A stretch of 64,000 nt of DNA from [Phialemoniopsis] sp. UDSM-2020 (taxonomy: Eukaryota > Ascomycota > Sordariomycetes > Thyridiales > Thyridiaceae), in contig JAEILZ010000003.1 in assembly GCA_018873225.1 (NCBI GenBank), positions 3,596,001 to 3,660,000 of the forward strand, in the 5' to 3' direction. The notes under the pieces were generated by a model, which saw only the letters and a program-made list of their open reading frames with translations, had not been told where the DNA came from and did not search any database. Position numbers and translations under genes: made by a program. Each line of letters opens with the position of its first letter. Within the stretch, counting starts at the first letter, position 1. Below are positions 45,781-57,627 of the stretch, in pieces.

Positions 45781-48168
45781 ATGGCGACCTTCTCTCCACA
45801 ACACCGCCTTCCATTCCTCCACAGGAACTGGGTCACGGCGCTCAACTCTTGGCAAGCTCTAGGTACCAAGCCTTCTCCGCCAGCCGTTGATATTGGAGAC
45901 AAACTCCTCAAAGACGAATTCGATATGGGCTTCTATCCACGCCCCGCCAAGCGTCGCCGTGTGACCGAGTCCACCCCTGTGTCTCTGTCAGACCCTGACA
46001 TGAGCTTGACTCCAGATCAAAGCATTCATCAAGCCTATGGCCATGACGCCAGCTCTCTGGACCATGCTGACGACATCGAGCGCGCGCTGCGCGTGGATGT
46101 CCTCAAAATTGAACACAAGGACTCGTCACGCGTCAAGTTCAACAGTGCCTACAGTCGTATCAGCGATCCCGTTGGAAGCTCTGATGCATTGACTGCACAG
46201 GCTCGATGCAGAATTACCATCTTCTGCGAGAAGCAAGGCGTTCAACAGGTCTTGCATTGCGATAGCCAAGTCTGTACCCTGAAGGCCTTCAAGAATCCTG
46301 TCGGCCCCTCCCAGATGGCCCGCATTTACGGCGCCAAGCCCTTCACGATTCCCAGGGACAAGATCTTCATCATGCGCGAGGATGATGCAGTCTTTGATCT
46401 CGCCGACGCGTATACGCTGCAAGTTGAGCTCGAGTCAGCTGGAGCGACCGACTGGCCACCACTCAACGTTATTTCGCCCGCCAACGATGCTCATATGTTT
46501 TCACAGCGATCTGTCCCTTCTCGGCACTGGGTTCTGTGTTCGACGGTCTACGACCTATTTGGGCATTCGAGGTCTCATACACCTGTCAAATTGAGGAAGG
46601 GCCCTCAATCCGGACAGTCGACCGACTATGTTATGACAGTCGATGCCCGGTGGACCACCGGTTTCTCGCAGTCTCTGGTCAAGAACCATCCTGAAAAGGG
46701 CGTCTTGCCTTCAATCACTGTTTTCGACCCTAATGAGAAGATCCCTGAGGATGTGAACGGCCACGTGAATGGCTCTCTCAATGGCATCAACGGTCTTCAT
46801 GAAGTTAACGGCGACAGCATGGTTTTGGATGACGATGATGAGGAGATGGATGGCGAGTTAACACCTAGCCGATCTCTTCGCACGAGGGGCGGCGATAAAG
46901 TATACAACCTGAAAGTCCTTAGTGACAAGGCTCAGGGCAAGGAGCGCCGCAAGCGCAGGAAGTTGGAGAAGCTGGCTAAGGCTGGGAAGGGGATCACGTA
47001 CTGCTTCCCGGAAGAGCAATTTCCTGTCGAGGGATTCGTGTGCTGCCTATGTCTTGCTCCAACACAATCCCTCGCCCAATTGCGAGCCCACTTCCTCAGC
47101 CACCCCCATTATCAGTTCGATCTCGCAAGCCCGGGAGGCCGCGGTGGACTTGCCATTGTTGTATCGCACAGTAGTGAGCGACCTGGATCGCCATTGTGGC
47201 CCAAGGTCTATCAGCTGGGCAGAGCGTCCAAGCCACTTGACCTGGATAAACTCGTGGACGGCGATGAATCATGGATTACGTCGAGATATGGCCCGGACAA
47301 CGATGCGCCAACGAAGCCGACGCTTGCAAGAGTTCCCCAGGTAAGCTCCCGAAATAACACACTTTACTTGTGCCCCATTCTAGGCTTTTGAAGGTAGTCT
47401 AACAATTCGATCTAGAAACTGACCAACCGCCGCAAAGACAACAGGCTGGTGGTTCCCAAGACAAAGCAGCCTCTGTTTGACCCTCTCAGCAAAGCTCTCC
47501 TGGAACCGGGCTCCGAAATCCGTCCCGTAGTGGCAGACGATACTTGGCTCGTAAACAAGCATCGTGATACTGTGCAGGACTTCTCAGACGTGGACCCTCC
47601 AGAGAAGGAGTACATCAAGGAATGGGACGCATTCGTCATCAGGAAACGGATCTCATCTGACGCCTACATTCCTCGAACAATGCTGGCCTTTGTCACCGAG
47701 AAGGCCCAGTGGCTGGTGGAATCTCCGTCCCGAACCATCGAGTTTGGCAAGCACCTCAGTGTTCTGATTGCGAGAAATGTCTTGGACAACCAGACGGTCA
47801 ACGACGCACTTGCACGCCTTGCCGAGGCGCGAAGCAAGTTGGAGGATCGGGGTTCCAACCTGAAGCCGGTAGCGAGCCCGCCAAAGGAGGTCCCGTACAA
47901 GAGCTGCAAGGGATGTGCAGTCTGTGGGCTGCCTGTGCTTGGTCCTTCGCTATTAATATGTTCGAACAAAGTAAGTTGCATGCAAACCTCCAGCTACTCG
48001 TACCCCAGAAGAATCCAGCACTGACAGGTCTTGGTACAGGCATGCACAAAGCCACTATATCACGACGATTGCATACGCAAGTCGGCCAAGATGGCGGTAG
48101 ACGGCAGCTCCTGGATTTGTAACAACTGCGCAGAGCCCGCCGCGAACAAAACCAACTCAAGCAAGTAG
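45781..48168 (+). CDS. SUZ12: Polycomb PRC2 subunit SUZ12 (VEFS-box) with C-terminal PHD finger
   Basis: Suz12 scaffolds the PRC2 complex that methylates histone H3 Lys27. Exons 45781-47340, 47416-47970 and 48040-48168 give 747 aa with closed phases. A C2H2 zinc finger sits at about 420-443 (CCLCLAPTQSLAQLRAHFLS, then H). The VEFS box covers about 560-660 (VQDFSDVDPPEKEYIKEWDA, RISSDAYIPRTMLAFVTEKA), matching human and Neurospora Suz12. The last 60 residues form a C4HC3 PHD-type finger: C-x2-C (CAVC), ICSNKAC, then LYHDDC and WICNNC. Its cysteines are split over the last intron, and the splice is needed to complete it. PRC2 presence argues against a genus that lost H3K27 methylation. The PHD fusion is the odd point. 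Confidence 0.92.
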
Positions 48169-50112
48169 GGTGGCAGAAGGTTTCGTCGCGGTGCGCTTCG
48201 ATGGGCGATATCGTCGAGGCGGCCTGGCCAGGCCTCCTCTCGGAGATGATTGAATTTATTAGAGGTAGAACATGGACGTTGCCAGTTGGTCCCTTCAGAC
48301 TCAAGCATTGAGGTAGATGGGGATATGCATATAGATTCCATGGTGTGCTATAGCAGAGGGGAGCGATCAGTAGACGTTAATGTGCTTGCGTGTAGTTTTG
48401 TATAACAACGTAGATACAGTGAAGCACGGCGAATAAGCATTTGCAATGAACCTTGTGTCGACTTGAATGTTTTCCACCGTGTGTTTCTCGGGATTTCCCA
48501 GTTGCGTCTGACCAGGCAATGTAACGGATGGTCCAAGCATGTCTTAGGTATACATGAACGAGCAAGTTGATCAAGCACGTTCATGTGTGTACCCAGCTGT
48601 CTTTTGTGTTTATGAGGCTTTGGCTGCCTTACGCGTCAGTCATTGGGAGTACTTGGAATAAACAAAGCCGGCCTGTAATGACAGCACATAAGTTTACAAA
48701 TCTACGTCCTTGATCAGCTTTGTTGATGGCATTCGATCACAAAGCAGCTAAGGTGAAAGCCGAGATGTAATGATATGTCGATCTTCTATCAAATGGGTAT
48801 AGCAGTGGAAAATGATGAGAGACCGGGATCGGCAAGAACTAGAGCTGGAGCGTGTCATCTCCTTGAACACACGACACGAGCACTTGTTATGACACGAAAC
48901 ATGGCTTTGCATAATCAAATGCGGATAAATACACTTTATTTTTGGAATGAGGCTGTCACGCTGAGGCTTGGTTTGCAAGTATCTATTGTAAGTTGCTACT
49001 AGTAATGGACATTTTTTTGAGAGGGCTCTCATTGAGGGGAGAGACTATAGAACCACAGCCCCGTCCCCATCGACAAAGCCGCGGCTGCTCTTCACGACAT
49101 GAAGCTCAATGACTAGCTTTATCATCTTTATTTGCCAGCTACTCAGCTGAGCGAACTAGGCTTCAAAAGGGATTGATTTCTCGTCTCATTCTCTTCCTCG
49201 TCTTCAGCAAGGTTCTGAATTTTACTTGGTCTGGGAAAGACACTGGCCGACACTGTATTGACACATGCAAGGCTACACAGTTTCCAATATTCGAGAAGAT
49301 AGATGATCCATAGAAAGTCTCCACGACTGATGGTTTAGGGACTGTATGTACTGCATTTGGAGCTGCTGCACTTGTAGGGCTGCTATATGAGTTAGTGATG
49401 AGTTTGCTTCTCGCCTACACATTTCAGAGCAAATTCGCTCAGCCGCATGACACGAGTACTCCGTAACTACATACACAGAGTCACTGCAGGCATGGAGGAA
49501 TGCTTGATTTCATCATCGTAAATTCTTTGTCGTCTTCTTACTTTCCTCCTCTTTACTATTCTTTTCCTCTCCCTTCAACCCCCGACTATGAAAAAGGGTG
49601 TCCTTGTAAGTAAACTAATAACAACTAGAGAGACGTTGGGGTAAGACTCGATGATCGAGCTTGACAAACCCAGGGATATCATGAGAAGAATAAGAAACAG
49701 ATTTGAAACAAAGAGGCCACCCGGATACCAGAACTGCAAGACATCCTGGCCCCCTGCCGCGACCCGGAACAACACCTAAGCCGGCACATCACGAAGCTCG
49801 AGATATTCACCTCAACTCTTCAGCTGTAGTGGGGAGAAAAACAAATCAAAATCAAAAGATCCGAAACGCCCATTCTCCTCTTCATGTCGCCACCCAGCCA
49901 GCCTTGCCGCAGTTATCGCGTATGCTCCCCATTTCCCCATTTTTGGTAACAAAACCCACCCGCCCCTCCATGCCATATAAATCGACCCGCTTTCGTGTAT
50001 CGTGTCATAATACATTATATCGAAATAAGATACCCTTCGTTGGGTGAAATCGCAGTATTGGCTGTCCGGTTCCTGGGTTGACCCGCGGCCGCGCGAATGA
50101 CGGAGACTGGAA
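48169..50112. other. Convergent intergenic region after SUZ12
   Basis: 1.9 kb between the stops of SUZ12 and the leftward unknown gene. AT-richer than the genes. No supported gene, RNA or mobile element. A GAGTACTCCGTAACTAC string lies near 49454. Confidence 0.45.
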
Positions 50113-52417
50113 TTAGGGCAACACAATCTCGGGCCGCCAGTTGCTTCCTTCCTTGTCGGCCCACCTCCGGATGACGGGGAGCAGGACCCGGACGACCTCG
50201 TCAGCGCTGTACCACGGCCCCACCGTGGCCTTCATCCTCTCGTCGCTGATGCCCATTAAGCACTGGTATGCGTCAACCCACGCCTCGCCCCTCTTACGGT
50301 TCGTTTTGATGAGTTTCGGCCCGGCCACCAGCGCCGCCTCTGGGCTCGAATTAGCGCTGGCGCTGTAGGCATCGGCCAGCTGTTCTAGGCACACGGCGCG
50401 GAGCTGCACGGCCAGAGCGTCCAGGGGCTGGTATGTGCGCGTGTGTACGCGCAGCTCCGAGACGTGCGGAATAAGTTCTTCCCAGGGCTTGGCGTCGCAT
50501 GCTTTCCGGTCGAGAGCGCGCGCCTGGGTGAGCGACTTGAAGGCGATCATATACGCCATGACCATCTCGAGACTGAGAGCCGCGACACGCTTCCGTTCCG
50601 ACGATGACAGCTGGCCCAGGACATCGCCGCCTTGAGAGCTTGCTGCTTTGCGAGCCTTGATGATGTTGTCCCGCTTATGCTTGAGTTTGGTACCCAGGTC
50701 CGTAAACTGGGAATGCCGGTTGCGTAGGATGCCGGAGGAGAGTGCGCCGGCACCATTCTCGCCGCTGTGGCTTGTGGGCGGCCGATCGCTCGTTCCGGGT
50801 GTCAAGGTTGTGCTGTCTCCAGGAGTGTGTGCCGTCTGCGAATTGCTTGAAGGGCCGCGGGACATGGGGTATGTCTTGACCGGTGTCGAGGGCGCAGCCA
50901 AGGATTTTGAGGCGACCGTCTTGTCCGACGAAGTCCGGGGTCGTTTGACTGCTATCGCGTCTTCGACAGGCTGTGGGCGCTTGCGAGCTGGTGGAGGAGT
51001 ATTCTCCATGCTCTCCGATCGTTCCTTTCGTCGTGCATCCTTCTCGTGCATAGGAGGCAAAGCCAGCAAACGCTGGACTCGCACCGCGTTCCTCTTCTTG
51101 TACTTCAAAACGACGATCAAGCTCGGTCTTTGGGGTGGTCGAGGCCTTTCAGCATCATCATCCTGAGCCGGGCGCGCCTTCTTGGCGCTGCCGGGGCTCT
51201 CCGAGGACTGTCTTGTGCCCTGACTAGAGTCGCCCTTGGATGAAGTGCGTTTCATGCGGGCTATCTCTTGCTCGAGGATCGGCGGTAATGTCGGGGAAAG
51301 AAGCGGTGGGACGATAGAGGGAGTCCTTTGCTTCGGTGCCGAGCTTGAGTCGGACTTGGCTGACTTGGACGGAGCTTTGGAGGTGGTGTTACCTTCCGGC
51401 GGGCGCTTTTTGGGACTCTTTGGGCCGCGCTCCTCACCAAGGGGTAGTCGCAAAGGCGATAACAGCGGTGGCACTGTGTGCTTTCCTCCATTGTCCGATT
51501 TCTTTGGTGTCGTATGGCTACTGCTGCTCGTGTTGTGTGACTTGACGCCATTCACCATCGGTCGGGGTGATGCTCCGGTAGACCGCGAGCCGTCTTTGCC
51601 TCCTTCCAGAACGCTACGACCGTTTGACAGTAACTTGCCATCTCGGCTCGGCTGCTTAGCATGTGTGCTCGCAGTATCTTGCGAGCTGCGCTGCGTTTCG
51701 GACCGAGGAGTGTGATCTTGATGGTCTATTTGGGAAATCGAATCAGACTTATTTCGTTTCTGCGGACGAGGGCTATCATCGTGATCCGCCGACCGCTTCT
51801 TGTTCTCTAGACTCGGACTAGGCACAGCGCCTGGCGCTGCTTTGAGTTTGGACCTGTAAGAGTAACCACGATTAGCGATTGCAAAGTGTCAGTCAGCGAC
51901 TGGAGTTTCATTACCTCTCGCCGTTTAATTCTGGCCGCGGCGCACTCTTGGCCTCTTGACGAGCACTTGTGCTCTTGGTCGGTAACTCCTCCCGCCTTGA
52001 ACCATCTTTCGCGGGCTTGGTGTCCCCGGTCTGCGACTGTTTCGTGTCGATCGATCTCGCAGCCGAGGGGCCAGAGTCTGGGGGGGACTCTGATACTTTC
52101 TTCTGTTTGTTTTGGTAGTCCTTGAAGGACATCTTGGTAACTGCTTTCTTCATCTCGGGTTGCTTGGCGGCATTGGCCGAGTTGCTGGTCTTGACGGGGG
52201 CACTCTCTGGCTCTTGCCGGATCTCATAGTATGGACGAGTGAGAAGGACGCCGCGATCGGCGTCGGACAGGTACGTCGAATACTGCAGCTTCGAGTTGTG
52301 CTGCCAGAAGTCCCTGGGCACGGGATATCGTTCGCTGGGTGAGAGGGCGAGATGATGCGGCCGATCGGGCAGGAAGCGCTGAGCGAGTCTTCTCACCTTC
52401 TTTCTCGCACCATCCAT
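50113..52417 (-). CDS. Disordered nuclear protein of unknown function
   Basis: I do not recognise this gene. Exons 52417-51915 and 51853-50113 give 747 aa. The N-terminal 75 residues look folded and conserved in style: VRRLAQRFLPDRPHHLALSP, RDFWQHNSKLQYSTYLSDAD, RGVLLTRPYYEIRQ. A long Ser/Pro/Lys/Thr-rich disordered middle follows, with two near-copies of a proline motif (VPPLLSPLRLPLG and VPPLLSPTLPPILEQEI) and several KKRxxR-type nuclear signals. Residues about 470-540 hold RPSLIVVLKYKKRNAVRVQR. The C-terminal 200 residues are predicted helical (SLEMVMAYMIAFKSLTQARA, AVQLRAVCLEQLADAYSASA, EAWVDAYQCLMGISDERMKA). The pattern suits a chromatin or transcription scaffold, as inference. It is on the same strand as GBE but 1.5 kb upstream. 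Confidence 0.78.
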
Positions 52418-53893
52418 CTTCCTAGGGCGTCATCCGCATGCGGTGACGTCTAAGAAGCAACAAGAGAAGGAAAGGCGTCTAGTCGTTGCGGCAAGAATGT
52501 GTTGTTCCAGTTGAAATTGGGGGAACGGGACACAAAGATGCGGAGAGGCTCAAGACCGAGATAGTGCTTTGCTTTGTTTAGGTTGTGAATGGCCCTGGAG
52601 CAGAGCGCCAAGCTCTCTCCTCTGCCGCGGACCGTTTCTTTCAATCGCACCCGGTTTGTTCTCTACGACAACAGGGATAAAGAAGGTATGCCACACGTGT
52701 TCGTGTTGTTCTGTTCACAAGGTCGCGCGGTGCGAGGTCGGTGGTGGGATCGCGAATTGACAGGCGAGAATCTGCGGAGACCGAGTTAGCAAAGGGCCGA
52801 CGATAAACGAATGCGCCAAAGGCAGACGCTCCACGCGAGCCATCGGGGCGCCTTCAATAACGGAGAGGCAGGCTTACAACTTGGGAAAAAGGCTCAGATC
52901 TGTCTATGGAGTCTCGTAGACTTCAGAGAAAGACGATTTGTGCTGACAGCGGGCTTATCCGTCCAGCCTCTAAAACAGCGGCCTGGTCGCGACGGTATAG
53001 GCGCATCCCCCCATAAGAGAAAGCCGGCGCTCTTGCGACCTCATGCGACGTGGGCAGAGAGGTTCTGAATCGAGCAATAGACCGAGGTAGTGGTCAATCG
53101 CCGGCAGCAGGAATTGAATTGCAGGGTTGTGTGCGGGCGTGAGAGGTGAGGGACAAGCAGGAAGGTTGATATGAACCAGGGTATGGATCAAGGTGTGATG
53201 GGTTGGGATGGGATGGCGTGGATGGATGGACGGACGAGTGCGTGGTGTGTGGTGTGTGGTGCATGGTGGTGAGTTGGGCGGGTGAGTGACTGACTGACTG
53301 ACTGACTGACTGACGGACTGTGCTGTGCTTGCTACCTACTTAGGTGTCGTACACTAGCAAGTAGGCCCACCCACCATACGTAGCACCCACCCATACCCAT
53401 GACCTCCATGGCGCCCACCCGCCCATCGCCTACAACATGCACCATTCACGCTCCAGCGCACATTACTGAGGGCGGGCTGGGCGGTGCGGCAGCGCGCGCG
53501 CGGCGACGGCACATGGGGCGGCCGGGCTGAGGCGAACATGGTGGCCGCCCTGTGAAGGTAAGGTATTTTATTTTAAGTCAGGCACACATTGCTCAGATCC
53601 AGTCCCTCTCAATTTGATTGACTACACATTGCCCGCCTTTCTTATCTTCATTAAAGTTTGCGAATTTGTTGCTTGCTCATTTTACTACGATGATGCTCTC
53701 CCTCCTGCATTGATGTTGATGTCTGGGTAATTGAACCACCTCGATGTCTAATCATGTACCATTACCTTTTCTTGCGCTTCTCTTGAACCATTCTCGACTT
53801 TCTTTTCCCCTACAAGCCAAAACAACTCTTGCCCTTTATGAGCACCTGGACTGCTCAACCCTAAGGCGGAAGTGCGCTAATGTAGTTCAGGGC
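52418..53893. other. Intergenic between unknown gene and glycogen branching enzyme
   Basis: 1.5 kb with simple repeats: GTGGTGTGTGG-type tracts near 53235-53265, GGATGG/GGGATGG runs near 53200-53235 and a TGAC microsatellite. The left part is the promoter of the unknown gene. No supported gene. Confidence 0.5.
53287..53314. repeat. TGAC microsatellite, seven copies
   Basis: Seven uninterrupted TGAC units inside a low-complexity GT/GA-rich stretch. No function shown. Confidence 0.95.
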
Positions 53894-56449
53894 CTACGAA
53901 GCCGGAGACTCGAGGGCCAGCACCTATGTAGCACAGATCCAATTAGCAAGTCATCGTGACTGTAAGGTCGGTGTAGCTCGCAAGACTTACGATAGCAGTG
54001 CGGCAAGGGCTATAGATGTGAGTCCAGTTCTTACGCCCGTTCCACTCCATGGGCGTTGTGAAGAATCGGGTGTTCTCGTCAAGACGACTGAAACCACCAT
54101 ACTCGTTTCTGTCGCTATCCAGGACAATCTTGTAAGTCCCGGGCACTTCGATACCGATCCGGTAGTCGGTGTAGCTCTGGGTAGGGTGGAAGTTGAATAT
54201 AAAGACCAGTCCACCACGCTCAAAGACAATGACCTTGTCACTCTCATTCTTGAGCGAGATGTGTGCCTGGGGCGCCTGCAGCCAGCCATGCTTGCCTTCG
54301 CACGTGTTCATTCCTCGGTCAAAATTGTTGAGGAACTGATACCTCAGGAGATGGTCTTCAGTCAGATTCAGCTGCCGGCGGGCATACCAGAACGAGTTTT
54401 GGTTGCCTTCCCGAGGGAAGTCGAGCCACTCTGGGTGACCAAACTCGTTCCCCTCGAAATTGAGATAACCCTCACCGCCAAGCCCGTGGGTGAGGAGTCG
54501 AATCAGCTTGTGAAGGGCCATACCACGATCGATTACTGGTGTCAACGGAGACAGCGTCGACATGTTGGTGTACATTTCGGCGTCGCATAGATGCATCATC
54601 AACGTCTTATCTCCCACAAGTCTGTTGCATGATATTAGCTGACGCTCTCGACTTGAGCCTTCGGGGGAGGGTGGCACTCACGCTTGATCGTGGCTCTCGC
54701 AATAGGCGATTGTCTTCTCGCCATGACGGCGGTTTGTCAGCGTCCAGCAGATGTTTGCCATGTCCCATTGCTCGTCGGTCTTCTCTTTCAGAATCTTGAT
54801 CCACATGTCCGGGACGGCCATCGCGAGGCGATAATCAAAACCAACACCTCCAAGGGAGAGGGGCAAACACAGTGCGGGCATCCCAGAAACATCCTCGGCG
54901 ATGGTAATGCATTCAGGGTAGATTTGATGAAGCATCTCGTTTGCAAGCATGAGATAGACGACAGCCTCTTCGTCAACACCGGCACCGAAGTACTCGTGAT
55001 AACCGCCCGAGAAGCCACTAGTTATTCGTTAGACGTGCTTTCAAGATAGAATGCTTCCAGAGTTGGGGCCGAAAGAAGACCTACGTTCCAATACCGTGGT
55101 GAACGTAGAGCATACTCGTGACACCGTCGAAACGGAAGCCATCAAAGTGGTACTCGTCCATCCAGAACCTCAGATTACTGAGGAGAAACCTCAGCACTTC
55201 GTGGTGGCCATAGTTGAATAGCCGGCTGTCCCAAAGCTCGTGGCGACCTTTGGCGCCCTCGTGAAAGTACTGGTGATCGGTGCCATCGAACTCATTGAGT
55301 CCGTCAAGCACGTTCTTCGAGGCATGGCTGTGAACAACGTCGAGGAGCACAACGATGCCCATGCTGTGCGCCGTGTCCACGAGCTCCTTGAGATCTTCTG
55401 GGGGGCCATATCGACTACTTGCAGCGAAGAAGTTGTTGACCTGGTAGCCGAAACTGGCGTAGTAAGCATGCTCCATGACGGCCATGAGTTGGATCACGTT
55501 GTAACCCAAGTCTCTGATCCTTGGCAGCATGTTTTGGGTGAACTCCCTGTACGTCGCCACCTTTTGCTCGGGGCTTGAGATACCCACATGTGCTTCGTAG
55601 ATTCGAGCACTCTTGGGCTTTGTGGGCCGCGGATGCTTGAAAGAATACTTCTCACCTGCAGGCGGATTCCAGAATCTGGCATCGTACGCTGGTGAGACCG
55701 ATAGGTCCTGGGTGACGTACTTGATCCAGGCGGGTAGACGGTCAACTCGCTCTCCATTTGGCAAGGCCAAGGATATCTAGTGATGAGAAGTCAGTAGCTG
55801 CTTCGGAAGAGTGGTGTCATTTGACCACTAGCCTTTATCTTGGAGTTATGGGGGATCGCAGCTTCACCACTGGCGTTGGCCGGTAGGGTGATCTCGAACA
55901 CACCAAAGTCGTTCTTCTTCATGGGATGAGAGTCTCGATTCCAGTTGTCTTGACAAACGGGTCAGCACATGATTTGATAATATGACGGGTTCAAGGCCTG
56001 GACAAGACGCACTGAAGTCTCCCACAAGAAAGGCCTGGACGGCATTGGGAGCCCATTCCCTGTAGACGATGTTGTTGTCCTTGTCGACATTGAAACCGAA
56101 TATCTCAGTACCCTGTGAACACCATTCTATCAGCAAGTGTGGCCGGCACCAGACAGAACGTAGGCATCATACCCGAGTGAACTTCTCTATTCCCCCTTCG
56201 GTGTCGTTGATGTTCTTGGTCCAATCCTGAGCCTTTGCGTACCGGCGCTTGAGAGCGTCTTTGAAAGGCGAGAGCCATGGATCAAGCTGTGTGACACCTG
56301 TCTACTCGTCAGTATCGCGATGTTGGAGCATCGAGCTTTGGCGGGGCGAGATGGAGCTCACCAGTACCGTCCGTGGGAACACCATCTGCTACAAGACGAT
56401 CACCATTCAAGGCCAATGCATTGGCCGAATTGTTGACGACCTCGGCCAT
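53894..56449 (-). CDS. GLC3: 1,4-alpha-glucan (glycogen) branching enzyme
   Basis: Moves alpha-1,4 chains to alpha-1,6 branch points in glycogen; cytosolic, GH13 family. Eight exons: 56449-56362, 56297-56173, 56112-56013, 55948-55833, 55776-55085, 55017-54682, 54621-53991, 53923-53894, giving 705 aa, the usual length. Visible marks: EFGF-type [20 protein letters not shown] (CBM48 region), [64 protein letters not shown] (nucleophile Asp), [11 protein letters not shown] (acid Glu), [24 protein letters not shown]. The fourth intron (55832-55777) starts with GC instead of GT. The final exon of 30 bases restores the family ending RTAIVLALE; without it the protein would end in unrelated residues. 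Confidence 0.96.
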
Positions 56450-57623
56450 CTTGCTGTGAGTCCCTCGAATTTCAAGCTAGACGGACTTGAAGAGGAAGAA
56501 AAGCTCGTCAAATTTCTTTGCGATACGCGAGATTTGTTGAGCACCTTGTTCCCTGGCAGCTCTGGCAGAGAGAGACAAGGCCAATCAGGTGGAGCTAGGA
56601 ATGCTCGTGTCTTGGACAACGGTGGAAGGAGGTGAAAACACGGCGCGGCAGGAATTGAAGACTCGTAAATCTGAGGTCAATTGGGGGCACTTGCTATTAA
56701 TTAGAAGAGTGTAGAAAAAGAAAACTAAAATCGAGAAGTGTAGACAAGAGAGATCATGCAACAGGATATGAGTAGAGAGCTGCATGTACAAAAAAACACC
56801 CACCCAAAGCTTGTGAAAGCTCGACCGACAAGCTCCCCTCTCTTGTCACCCTAGAATGAGCCTAGATGACGTCGTGGGGCAAACCGATATGCGCGACAGA
56901 TTCAACGAAAATTCCCACTGAGAAGATACCTGATCCCTGCCTAAGACTTGCCTCCAGCGGCGAGATAATGCACGCCCAAGACTCCCCTTATCCCACTATC
57001 AGCTCGTGTGCATCCGTACATGGCCTAGCCCATCAAGTGTGTGAGTGGCATCCTGGCACATCCAAGCATCCCTAGCGTCGAGAATGCATGCATGCCTTTT
57101 GCGGTGGAACATAACGTCGAATCTTGGTTGGCGATGGGCAAACCTTCTCACCGGGGGCCAGTCAAATCGCTCTATCGCTCGTCGAATAAGTCCGAACGAC
57201 TGAAATCTTTACCTGACACTCCCGTCATTCATCCACTGCAGTCTCTTTACACCGGGGCCAAAGGGTGAGACGGAAAAGCGCGAAAGCCACCGACCAATCT
57301 TAGTACCTAATTACGGAGGTACCTAGGTAGCTACACTGTTTGGGGGAGTTGGAGTGAGCCGCCTCTGCTGGACCACAGCCCCTCCCCGGGTCAATCGTCC
57401 CACTCTCCTCGAGACTTAGCTACCAAATCTAGCCTCCTCCGCAATCGGCTGATCTTGTGCACCATAGCTACCAACCTACTCACCTACGTACTAAATGTAC
57501 TCCGCAGTAGACCTCTTGTCGTAGAAGACAGACACAGGACGACGCTTCAACCGGGAACTTTGCGCGTGGGCTGGCCCCTACGTTCTCTCGGAAACCAAGA
57601 ATGATTCGACTTCCAACTGCAAC
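56450..57623. other. Divergent region between GLC3 and mitochondrial ClpX
   Basis: 1.2 kb with both promoters. A palindromic GGTACCTAGGTAGCTAC string lies near 57317-57333 next to TTACGGAG. A short uORF touching the ClpX start is listed separately. Confidence 0.5.
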
Positions 57624-57627
57624 ATGA
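57601..57627 (+). promoter_or_regulatory. Upstream ORF overlapping the ClpX start codon
   Basis: ATG at 57601 opens an eight-codon reading frame (MIRLPTAT) whose TGA at 57625-57627 overlaps the main ATG at 57624 as ATGA. If the leader includes 57601, ribosomes must skip this ATG or reinitiate, which would set ClpX output. Confidence 0.55.
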
